Virus record (IMG/VR): IMGVR_UViG_3300031787_000311
Location: 1 to 39,949 of that record
Direction: 5' to 3' (one strand)
DNA: 39,949 nt
Source: a virus
Positions 8,092 through 15,528 of the stretch are shown piece by piece (the stretch's first letter is position 1; each line of letters opens with the position of its first letter). Made by a program: the position numbers and the translations under genes. The notes under the pieces are model-generated. The model was not told the origin of the DNA, did no database searches, and saw only the letters and a program-made list of their open reading frames with translations.

Positions 8092-9138
8092 GTGGCTAAG
8101 TCCAATTTGAAACTAAACCTAGATTCTTTGAAAGAGCGCAAGGAATGGAAACGTCACCCCATTAACCAGGGGGAAAACATTTACCGCGTTCTTCCGCCCT
8201 TCGGCGAAGGTTCTGATGGATACGCATATCGTAGATGGGTGATTGCATGGCTTGCCGATCCCCAAACTGGCCGCCGGCGCCCCTACGCTTCCCCTAGGTC
8301 ATTTGCGACAGATAGTGCCTGTCCCGTATCTGAGTATGTCTCTCTTGTTGAGAAGAAAAAAGAAGCACTGGAAGCTTCCCTTAAAAATCGTAACGCTTCT
8401 CGCGAAGAAGTTAAAGAGGCTCTTAAGCCATTTACAGATATGTTATGGGCTATTAAGCCTAAGGCTACATACATTTACAATGCCTGCAATAAAGCTGGAG
8501 AAGTAGGTCTTCTTGAGCTTAAGAAGACGGCTCATGATGCAATGAAAAAGCAAATGATGCAATATGTGACCGATTACGGTCAAGATCCTACTTCTCTAGA
8601 ATCCAATCCAGACGATTCTGGTATTTGGTTTAAGATTCGTCGTGAAGGCGAAGGCACGAATACCGAGTATTCGGTCTCTAAGAACCAGACCAAGAAGAAG
8701 ACCTCTGAGGGCATTGTTTGGGTTGACGATCGCGATCCGCTTCCAACCAACGTCATGGATAATTACGATAGCCTTGGCTACGATTTGACTACGCTTTATA
8801 AGCGTTATTCTTATGATGAGCTTAAAGAGGTGTTGATGGCCAATTTGGCAAATATGTATGCTCAAGCTCCCGAGCTTCAAGTTGCAGGTTTTGAGATTGA
8901 TGCGCCGAAGCCAGTAAAAGCTGTTGCTAAAGTTGAAGAAGATGACGACGTCGAAGAGTATAAGGCGCCTATCAAGAAACCTGTTAATATTCGTTTTGAT
9001 GATCACGATGACGAGGACGAAGCTCCTGCACTTAAAAAGCGTCAAGCAGAATCTGCACCTAAGATGGTTACAAAAGCCACAAGATCGCAGTCTGATGATG
9101 AGATTTTTGCTTTTGCAGAGTCACTTCTTGATAATTGA
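8092..9138 (+). CDS. Single-stranded DNA-binding protein, T4 gp32-like
   Basis: I read this as the phage ssDNA-binding protein that coats replication and recombination intermediates. Numbered from the GTG at 8092 it has 348 residues. Conserved points resembling gp32 include a YRVLPPF strand near residue 30, DSACPVSEYVS near residue 74 (gp32 has a DSCPVCQY segment in its zinc region), and a central block around AIKPKATYIYNACN. The last 80 residues are strongly acidic (VEEDDDVEEY, DDHDDEDEA) and end in FAESLLDN, like the acidic gp32 tail that recruits partner proteins. The full zinc ligand set of gp32 is not evident. The frame stays open to an ATG at 8053, but GTG 8092 has an AAAGGAG site 5 bases upstream, so that start is preferred. 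It is followed directly by mediator-like and recombinase genes. Confidence 0.75.
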   Translation: MAKSNLKLNLDSLKERKEWKRHPINQGENIYRVLPPFGEGSDGYAYRRWVIAWLADPQTGRRRPYASPRSFATDSACPVSEYVSLVEKKKEALEASLKNRNASREEVKEALKPFTDMLWAIKPKATYIYNACNKAGEVGLLELKKTAHDAMKKQMMQYVTDYGQDPTSLESNPDDSGIWFKIRREGEGTNTEYSVSKNQTKKKTSEGIVWVDDRDPLPTNVMDNYDSLGYDLTTLYKRYSYDELKEVLMANLANMYAQAPELQVAGFEIDAPKPVKAVAKVEEDDDVEEYKAPIKKPVNIRFDDHDDEDEAPALKKRQAESAPKMVTKATRSQSDDEIFAFAESLLDN

Positions 9139-9146
9139 GGTGCATC

Positions 9147-9617
9147 GTGAGTACCGATCTTCAGACTATCGAGTCTAATTTAGATTCGATAGATCTAAAA
9201 CACATAGCAGCATTTACTCGCAAGCTAGGTGACATCGGTCAGGGTTTCAATAAGATGATGGCTCCCGTATATCTACGGGAGTTCATCATTGCTTATGATG
9301 TATCGTCAGTCATGCATGCAAAAGCCGTTCAGGCAGAGCTGAATGCCAAGGCTGCACTAGATACCGCAGAGGCAATTGCTTACCTAGATCGTGCACCTGA
9401 CTTCTTTAAAAAGAGAGACGAAAAGCCTACGGTTGAATCTCGCAAGGCTTATGTAACCCTTGATCCTGATGTTCAAAGGGCAAAAGACGTTCATGCAAGA
9501 GCTCAGGCTCTTTCTCTTCTAATGAAGAATAAGGTTCAAGAGTTTAGGTTTGCTATCGATGCTGTAAGGAAGCTTTCCGAAGACGGATACATGACGCCAT
9601 GGGAAGGCATGAAGTAA
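9147..9617 (+). CDS. Candidate recombination mediator, UvsY-like
   Basis: This 156-residue protein is all-helical. It lies between the gp32-like and RecA/UvsX genes, the place where a recombinase loader is expected. Its layout resembles T4 UvsY (137 residues): a helix that ends in an Ala/Lys-rich run, a short loop with KPTVESRKAYVT, a DPDV turn, then two long helices to the C-terminus. UvsY displaces gp32 and loads UvsX on ssDNA. Similarity here is of pattern and position, not of clear identity. The frame stays open to TTG 9135, but GTG 9147 lies behind GAGGTG, so that start was chosen. Confidence 0.45.
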   Translation: MSTDLQTIESNLDSIDLKHIAAFTRKLGDIGQGFNKMMAPVYLREFIIAYDVSSVMHAKAVQAELNAKAALDTAEAIAYLDRAPDFFKKRDEKPTVESRKAYVTLDPDVQRAKDVHARAQALSLLMKNKVQEFRFAIDAVRKLSEDGYMTPWEGMK

Positions 9618-9638
9618 ACATTAAGAAAGGAAACAGAT

Positions 9639-10739
9639 ATGAGCGCCAACAAATGGATGTCTAAACTAACCAGCGATTTAGGTGTTGCAGCATCTAAGTT
9701 AAAAACTCAGATGCCAGAACCCATCGCATCGCCGAGCCCATCGTTGAACTGGGCCACTGCCCAAGGTGGCTTTCTTCCAAGTAAAGTGAACATCTTGTAC
9801 GGACCCGAAAGTTCGGGTAAATCGATGTTAGCTATGATGGGCATTGTTCAACTTCAGCGCCAAGATTCAGAAGCTCTTGCGATTTGGTTTGATGCAGAGT
9901 ACTCATTTAATGCGGATATGTTTGCTAAACTAGGCGGCGATTCAGACCGTCTTGTTGTGCGCAAATCCAACGATCCTCTTAAGATCTTTGATTACATCGG
10001 CGGCGAGATGCTTGAGCTTATTCAAGACGGCGCGCCGATCAAGGCGATTGTAATCGACTCAATCAAATCAATCAGATACCCCAAGGATGTGCGCAAGCAA
10101 ACAACCGATCAAATCATGGGCGGCAGTGGATCCCAGTACCTCGGTAGCGCGCTCAAACTGGTAGTTCCAGTTATTGCTGAATATAAGCTTTTAGCTTTTT
10201 TTATTCAACAAGTAACAGCGCAGCTCGATCCAATGAAAGCCCTCCGTAATCCTTATGTTATTTCAGAAGGCCATGCTCTTAAGCATGCGGCAGATCTAAT
10301 GCTTGAGATCACCCGCGTTGATTCTAAAAAGGGTGTGATTGAATCAGGCGAGACAATCACAGGCGCTGCTGCTCAGGTCGGCCACAAGGTTCGCGTTAAG
10401 GTCAAGAAAAATCGCATGGGTGCACCTGCTCGTCAGGCGGAATTTACCTTTCACTATGACAAAGGGGTTATAGATACCGCAGGTGAGATATTCGAGCTGG
10501 CAAAGGCACTTGGTGTGATTCGCCATCCCTTAAATCCAGAAACTGGCCGCGAGAATCCACAAATGTGGTGTTTCGGCAACGAGCCGCCAATCCGTGGTGA
10601 GCAGAACATGAAGAACTATGTTTTGGCTGACAAAGATCTGCAATCAAGAATTCTACGTGCATGTTATGAATACCAAGATGCAAAGGTTGAGACTGATGCT
10701 CTAGGTTTTGTAGATGATGATCTCGAGGAAGCATTGTGA
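9639..10739 (+). CDS. uvsX: RecA/UvsX-family recombinase
   Basis: This 366-residue strand-exchange ATPase has Walker A GPESSGKS at residues 55-62, Walker B with D140 (AIVIDSIKSI), a catalytic Glu in the FDAEYSF segment near residue 87, and a loop region with QIMGGSGSQYLG. The FFIQQVT segment near 190 matches the conserved Gln-containing RecA core strand. The C-terminus is acidic (DDDLEEAL), as in RecA. It forms filaments on ssDNA for recombination-dependent replication and repair, and probably works with the upstream SSB and mediator candidate. ATG follows AAAGGA. The stop overlaps the GTG of the next gene. Length and motifs look intact. Confidence 0.92.
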   Translation: MSANKWMSKLTSDLGVAASKLKTQMPEPIASPSPSLNWATAQGGFLPSKVNILYGPESSGKSMLAMMGIVQLQRQDSEALAIWFDAEYSFNADMFAKLGGDSDRLVVRKSNDPLKIFDYIGGEMLELIQDGAPIKAIVIDSIKSIRYPKDVRKQTTDQIMGGSGSQYLGSALKLVVPVIAEYKLLAFFIQQVTAQLDPMKALRNPYVISEGHALKHAADLMLEITRVDSKKGVIESGETITGAAAQVGHKVRVKVKKNRMGAPARQAEFTFHYDKGVIDTAGEIFELAKALGVIRHPLNPETGRENPQMWCFGNEPPIRGEQNMKNYVLADKDLQSRILRACYEYQDAKVETDALGFVDDDLEEAL

Positions 10740-10960
10740 GCTCGTCTTACGATAAAGAAATATCATTCTGGTTGTATGCGAATGTGGCCTGGCTTTTTAC
10801 TAAATCCATGAGTAAGATGAGAATGTATCATGGATCAAACTTATCTGAGATATACGATATAGCTATCGTGGTGATGCGGAGGGTTTCCGAGGATGGTGCG
10901 AAAAGAAACAACATCGAGCAAAAGACTGACAGTTCTCTATTTTCTAGAGTTATCTTTTAA
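10736..10960 (+). CDS. Hypothetical small protein
   Basis: This 74-residue protein starts with a GTG that overlaps the recombinase stop (GTGA), which suggests translational coupling. It has an aromatic-rich N-terminal helix (ISFWLYANVAWLFTKSM) and a basic middle. It is not recognised. The 105 bases after it contain no gene and only a weak palindromic AGCATAATGCT at 10978-10988. Confidence 0.55.
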   Translation: MSSSYDKEISFWLYANVAWLFTKSMSKMRMYHGSNLSEIYDIAIVVMRRVSEDGAKRNNIEQKTDSSLFSRVIF

Positions 10961-11065
10961 GCTTAAAATATCTCGCAGCATAATGCTAGGTCAACCTTGG
11001 CTCTTAGGGTGGGTCGATAGACTGCTTACATAAACATACAAAAAATTGACTATTAGTTCAAATAT

Positions 11066-12043
11066 ATGAGCAAAATACTATTTATCGGCGATCCGCATAT
11101 ACGGCATACTCATCTTAAAGATGGCATTGATCTTTTCAGGTGGATAGAATCTGTTGTAGAGGTTGAAAAACCAGATCTAGTTGTTAATCTCGGCGATACG
11201 CTAGACGATCACTCCGTTCTACATGCCGAAGTCCTATCTATCGTCAACCAGCATCTCCTACGGCTACGTGAGAACAAAGTACCAGTAGTTATGGTCCTCG
11301 GCAACCACGATATGTGGAAGCCAAACTGCAACAAGTATCATGCTCTTGAGGTCTTTAAATCATACAAAGGCGTGCTGGTGGCTGACAAGACCATTATTGC
11401 GGACGGAATAACCTACACACCCTATCTTCCTACGTCTTCTAGTTGGCCCGACACCAGCACAGATATCGTCGTGACGCATAACACCTTCATAGGAGCTGAT
11501 TATGGACCATCGTGTGCAAAGGACGGTATCGATGCTGCTCAAGTTCAGGCTGACCTTGTTGTCTCTGGACATATCCACAAAAGGCAATCTCTTAAAGAAG
11601 GACTTATTGTCTACCCGGGTACTCCGTCGAGTCTTACGGCTTCGGATGCTAACCAGGTTAAAGGCTTGATGATCTTAGATTCGAAAACTTTAGAAATGAG
11701 GTTCATAGACTCTCCGTTTCCTATTTGGCGAACTCTCGATGTCTACTTAGATTCCTCCAATAAATTAGAGTTAAACGAGAAAGATCGTTGGATTGTAAAA
11801 CTAATAGGACCGCGGGCAGAAGTTAAATCTTTTTTGGAATCTAAAACCGTCTTAGATCTTAAGAAAAGAATTCAGGTTTCATTTAAAGCTGAATTTACAG
11901 ATTCTATTAAGATTAATCGCACGCAAATCTCTGCCCCTACTGTTTACAGTATGGCAGAGCAGTATATCGATAAGGTTTATTCTGGAACAATGGACCGGAC
12001 TTCTTTAAAAGAAACGGTAAAGAAATACACGGAGCAACAATGA
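11066..12043 (+). CDS. Mre11/SbcD/gp47-like recombination nuclease subunit
   Basis: This 325-residue protein has the complete phosphoesterase motif set of Mre11-type nucleases: GDPH (D9, H11), LGDTLDD (D44, D47), GNHD (N80, H81, D82), THN (H138) and SGHIH (H169, H171). A C-terminal capping region follows. T4 gp47 and SbcD work with a Rad50-like ATPase (gp46/SbcC) to resect DNA ends for recombination. No such ATPase gene is in this window, which is unusual because the two are normally adjacent. The ATG at 11066 has no clear Shine-Dalgarno sequence, but the N-terminal MSKILFIGDPH fits the family start exactly. It overlaps the next gene by ATGA. Confidence 0.88.
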   Translation: MSKILFIGDPHIRHTHLKDGIDLFRWIESVVEVEKPDLVVNLGDTLDDHSVLHAEVLSIVNQHLLRLRENKVPVVMVLGNHDMWKPNCNKYHALEVFKSYKGVLVADKTIIADGITYTPYLPTSSSWPDTSTDIVVTHNTFIGADYGPSCAKDGIDAAQVQADLVVSGHIHKRQSLKEGLIVYPGTPSSLTASDANQVKGLMILDSKTLEMRFIDSPFPIWRTLDVYLDSSNKLELNEKDRWIVKLIGPRAEVKSFLESKTVLDLKKRIQVSFKAEFTDSIKINRTQISAPTVYSMAEQYIDKVYSGTMDRTSLKETVKKYTEQQ

Positions 12044-12480
12044 GCAACGATGTGTATGAATACGTAGATCAGCACAGGTGGCTGCTTAACAATGGTCTGT
12101 TTACAGATCAAGCTAAAGATACTTTATATCTCTACGGAGCCATAATTAATAAAAGCATTACAGCAGTAGAAGTATCTGTAAATTCAAACACTAAGGCAGT
12201 AAAATACACTGTTTATGCGCCAAATTCTTTGCTTAAAGATTATAATAGATATCAGGCATTAAAAGGTACCGGTTCAATATTTGATATGTGGAAGCTCAAA
12301 AGACTTCTTAAGCGCCACGGCAACTTAGAATTTTTAAAGATATTGAGCGGTTTTGTAAAAACTTATTGTGGACCCGCTTGGAGCGTAGAGCTTGAGTTAA
12401 GAGAAAGTTCAGAGTATGAGGATCAAGGACCCCCATCTAATGATGGTTCAAAGAAAGATAGAGACCCTGTCCCAGGATGA
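12040..12480 (+). CDS. Hypothetical protein
   Basis: This 146-residue protein is not recognised. It has a mixed alpha/beta N-terminal half with an Asn/Val-rich strand region (AVEVSVNSNTKAVKYTVYA), a helical middle (MWKLKRLLKRHGNLEFLKIL), and a short charged tail that overlaps the next reading frame by about 65 bases. The ATG overlaps the nuclease stop (ATGA), so it is probably in the same transcript and coupled. No catalytic motif is seen. Confidence 0.65.
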   Translation: MSNDVYEYVDQHRWLLNNGLFTDQAKDTLYLYGAIINKSITAVEVSVNSNTKAVKYTVYAPNSLLKDYNRYQALKGTGSIFDMWKLKRLLKRHGNLEFLKILSGFVKTYCGPAWSVELELRESSEYEDQGPPSNDGSKKDRDPVPG

Positions 12481-12817
12481 GGATGAGAGACAGGATCTCT
12501 GGGTCGCATATTTAGAAGATCCTTATTTTGATTTGTCGTCAAGGTTTATTGAGATAAAGAACAAAAACGACATAAACGATATTGTAATAAACAATCTTAT
12601 CAACTACTTGCGCTCTCCGCCCACCACTGAAATGCTAGAATTGCTGGACGTTTTCACGGATCTTGAACGATCGGTGTTAATATTGCTGGTGCTGGGCTTT
12701 ACAAAAGAGCAGGTTTCCAAGTATAAGATGATCGAGATGTTGCGTTTACAGCAAATGATAAACAACATCTCTACCCATCCTATATGGGAGACTATGCTTG
12801 TTAAAAAAGAGGCTTAA
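12416..12817 (+). CDS. Small HTH-like protein upstream of terminase genes
   Basis: This protein has 133 residues from the first ATG. ATG 12440, behind CAAGGA, is an equally good start and would shorten the overlap with the upstream gene. The first 75 residues are acidic and helical. Residues 85-125 (LERSVLILLVLGFTKEQVSKY and beyond) resemble the last helices of a sigma-region-4 or other helix-turn-helix fold, although the recognition helix is not classical. It is not recognised with confidence. Its place just before the candidate terS could mean a packaging or transcription role. Confidence 0.6.
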   Translation: MRIKDPHLMMVQRKIETLSQDEDERQDLWVAYLEDPYFDLSSRFIEIKNKNDINDIVINNLINYLRSPPTTEMLELLDVFTDLERSVLILLVLGFTKEQVSKYKMIEMLRLQQMINNISTHPIWETMLVKKEA

Positions 12818-13418
12818 CGCTGAAGAGCGATACGGATTGAACTTTGACCAGATCCGTGAGGCCGAAAAGTATTTAAAGCAGCATAAAACGGCCGGCGCAA
12901 TGGGTAAGCAAGAAGCTATGCCGCTTTATGAACTTTTTCTTCTTGGTTACTCGCTAGAGGATCTAGGTCGCAGATTTCCTCAATATCCACTTGGCAAGAT
13001 TGCACTTACGGCCGCCCTTAATGGTTGGGTAAAGGATCGTGAAAAGTTAGCCAACTCGGTCTACGATCGCATCAGAGCCAGGATAGTTAGATCAACTGTC
13101 GAGCAAGTCGAATTCCTTACTGATATGGTTTCAATATCTACGACAGAGAACATGGAGGAGATGCGCAAGTATCTTCACGATCCTTCAAAGTCGCCTCCTC
13201 CATCAATGAGAATAAAAAGCTTAAAAGAATATCAGCAAGTAATAGAGATGCTTGCTAAGGTTGCTGATTCTGTTCGTGCTTTGGCTACACCCGCTCAAAC
13301 AGAAGAGCCTCAAAAGCTATCCGCACGTTCAAACAAAATCAAAACCCTACCAAAACCCCAAGAAACAGAGGAGTCTCTTCTTCTAGCACAATTAGTGCAG
13401 GATCCAGAAGATGAGTGA
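12798..13418 (+). CDS. terS: Putative terminase small subunit
   Basis: This 206-residue protein ends 8 bases into the large terminase gene. Residues 45-80 form a plausible HTH (ELFLLGYSLEDLGRRFP, then LGKIALTAALNGWVKDREKL). A long helical segment follows (residues 85-165), as in small terminases, which bind the packaging site through an N-terminal HTH and oligomerise through a coiled coil. The last 40 residues are Lys/Gln/Glu-rich and disordered. The start is TTG 12798 with GGGAG 7 bases upstream, inside the end of the preceding gene. The assignment depends on position and fold pattern, since these proteins diverge quickly. Confidence 0.55.
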   Translation: MLKKRLNAEERYGLNFDQIREAEKYLKQHKTAGAMGKQEAMPLYELFLLGYSLEDLGRRFPQYPLGKIALTAALNGWVKDREKLANSVYDRIRARIVRSTVEQVEFLTDMVSISTTENMEEMRKYLHDPSKSPPPSMRIKSLKEYQQVIEMLAKVADSVRALATPAQTEEPQKLSARSNKIKTLPKPQETEESLLLAQLVQDPEDE

Positions 13419-15492
13419 AGAATCAAAGACATGCTCGGTTCCTGGCTGTGTAAAACCGCTCAAGGCCAAGGGTTACTGCGGCAACCATTACAAGAAGTTT
13501 ATAGAGTTGCCTAAAAAGAGGGCAGATCAGACCGCCCTTAGTAAAGTAGCAAAGCAGCAACAAGCATCTCAAAGAATGACAGAGCGCGCGTCTAAGTTCA
13601 CGTTAGAACAATTAGAGCGCGTGTTTCTTACGCCATGCCGCACAGAGGCAGATTTAAAGAACTACATAAAATATTTCTTTAACTTGCAGCTTCCAGACTG
13701 CAAAGTTTCTAGATATGCAGATACTACGCCGTTTCATGCTATTTGGGATGTTTATAACATTTGCGTAAACAGCAACAACCCAGAAAACGTTCAAGAATTA
13801 CTGTACGTTGCAGGTCGAGGATCGGGCAAGACCCTTGGCATGGCTATTGCCGAACTTCTAGTTCTTCTTCACGATCAGCGAGATGTTGTACACGTAGGTG
13901 CAATTCTTTCTCAAGCTAAACGATGTTACGAGTACCAGCAGAAGTTCTTGATGTCAGATAGAATCAAGCCACTAGTGCTGCCTCCTAAAACTCAAGAAAC
14001 AGACCGGATCTTAGAAAAGTCTACGATGGAGAAGTCTGTTTTCAATGTATCAAGCGAAAAGATCACTCTTGAAGTTCTTCCGTGCACGATGCGCGCACTT
14101 AACGGACCACACGTTCCTCTAGTTGTTGTAGATGAGATCGATACGGTTTCAGGTGAGGCTGTTAAAGCGTACAAAGAGATTTCTGGTATGCTTGACTCAA
14201 AGCGAGGAAAGAAACCTCTTAGGGTTGGTATCTCTACTCGTAAGTCTAGATACGGTCTGATGAACCAGGCAATCGAGAACGCAGAGAAGCAAGGGCGTCA
14301 TGTTCGTCGCTGGACAGCGTTTGAGTTCACCGAAAGATGCCCAGACTCAAGATCCGGAACAGACAGGCAAACATACTACATCGACCAGCAGTCGTTCGAT
14401 GTCCGCCTTCCTTCAGACTATGCAAAACTAGGTGATCAGAAGAAAAAAGATTACGCCGCGTACGAGATGTATTCTGGTTGCTATAAGTGCCCTCTTGCCC
14501 CGATATGCCTTGGGGATGCAAAAAATCAGACGTCAACTTCGCCTATGCTTAAGTCTATTGACGAGCTTTCGCAGAAGATCTTGTCCGAAGGCCCAGATTG
14601 GGCAATGTCTCAGTTGATGAACCTCAAGCCCTCCGTAGAGGGTATTGTTTTTAAAGAGTTCGATGAGCGCACTCACGTAAAGACGTGGAACCAGATGTGG
14701 CACATACTCACAGGAAAGGAGTTTCCTGGCGAGTGCAATCACGATATATTCGTCAAGAAGTGCTTGAGTATGGGTCTACCAGCGTATTCCGGTATCGACT
14801 GGGGATGGTCAAATCCGCATACGTTAGTTGCTTTCTTTGTCGATTCAAAAGAAAACATATATATTGTTCGCTGCGACGGCATGACATATATTTCAAGACC
14901 CGCCTGGATGCATCACGTGAAAAACAAATGGCACCAAGTATATCGCACGCAGCTCTATTTTCCTGATCAAGCAGATCCAGGCGATGCTGTTGAAATGCGT
15001 AAACTAGGCTTGCCTACTTCGACCAACACCGATAAGGGTCAGGTTAACACTGGTATTCAGGTCATTAAGAAGTGGTTAAAGGTGCCAGGTGCCGGAGAGC
15101 CAAAGATCTTCTTAGCTCAAGAAACATGCCAACCCTTGATAAAAGAATTTCAATTGTATCATTATAAGGTCGATGCCGCGGGTATGATAACCGACGACCC
15201 AGACACAGAGCATGACCACTGGATCGACGCCTTAAGATATGCCGTAACTAATTTATTCGGCAAAGGGGCGGTGATATTGTCTTCCGCTGGATTAGACGTT
15301 GATATGACTAAGTTGGTTGATTCAACGGGAAGCTTTTTTAAACCACCCACGCCAGAAGAATATGCTAAAGTTAACAATATTCCGTTTAATCCGGAGGTTA
15401 ACCTCGACAAGATGGGTAAAATAGGAAGGCTGTCTGAAATAGAAGACGATGAAGATCAGGGCGCTGACGGCGGCTTCATATGGCAGTTCTGA
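13411..15492 (+). CDS. terL: Terminase large subunit with Cys clusters
   Basis: This 693-residue DNA-packaging motor is also the cutting nuclease. The ATPase part has Walker A GRGSGKT (residues 135-141) and Walker B with D241 and E242 (VVVDEID). The RNase H-like nuclease has D463 (SGIDWGW), acidic residues in PDQADPGDA near 520, and DHWIDALRY with D602 and D606. Two additions are notable. An N-terminal zinc-knuckle-like motif has C8, C13, C23 and H26. Between ATPase and nuclease there is C310, then C357-X2-C360-X5-C366, a spacing like that of AddB/Cas4 iron-sulfur clusters. The protein acts at the portal vertex, and the portal gene follows after 36 bases. Confidence 0.93.
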   Translation: MSEESKTCSVPGCVKPLKAKGYCGNHYKKFIELPKKRADQTALSKVAKQQQASQRMTERASKFTLEQLERVFLTPCRTEADLKNYIKYFFNLQLPDCKVSRYADTTPFHAIWDVYNICVNSNNPENVQELLYVAGRGSGKTLGMAIAELLVLLHDQRDVVHVGAILSQAKRCYEYQQKFLMSDRIKPLVLPPKTQETDRILEKSTMEKSVFNVSSEKITLEVLPCTMRALNGPHVPLVVVDEIDTVSGEAVKAYKEISGMLDSKRGKKPLRVGISTRKSRYGLMNQAIENAEKQGRHVRRWTAFEFTERCPDSRSGTDRQTYYIDQQSFDVRLPSDYAKLGDQKKKDYAAYEMYSGCYKCPLAPICLGDAKNQTSTSPMLKSIDELSQKILSEGPDWAMSQLMNLKPSVEGIVFKEFDERTHVKTWNQMWHILTGKEFPGECNHDIFVKKCLSMGLPAYSGIDWGWSNPHTLVAFFVDSKENIYIVRCDGMTYISRPAWMHHVKNKWHQVYRTQLYFPDQADPGDAVEMRKLGLPTSTNTDKGQVNTGIQVIKKWLKVPGAGEPKIFLAQETCQPLIKEFQLYHYKVDAAGMITDDPDTEHDHWIDALRYAVTNLFGKGAVILSSAGLDVDMTKLVDSTGSFFKPPTPEEYAKVNNIPFNPEVNLDKMGKIGRLSEIEDDEDQGADGGFIWQF

Positions 15493-15495
15493 TCG

Positions 15496-15501
15496 TATAA
15501 T
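15496..15501 (+). promoter_or_regulatory. TATAAT promoter element for the portal gene
   Basis: GTATAAT sits in the 36-base space between terL and the portal gene, 33 bases before the portal ATG. It is followed by a GGCCGGAG ribosome site. No -35 box is evident. Confidence 0.5.
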
Positions 15502-15528
15502 AAGACCACCTTAAGGCCGGAGACGACG

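Noticed and set aside
10961-11065. Small RNA or riboswitch in the 105-base gap before the nuclease gene
   Set aside because: Only a short palindrome AGCATAATGCT and weak stems are visible, not enough to call an RNA element.
12040-12817. Programmed frameshift joining the two overlapping genes
   Set aside because: There is a 65-base overlap but no slippery heptamer or downstream structure that I can see. Internal starts explain it better.
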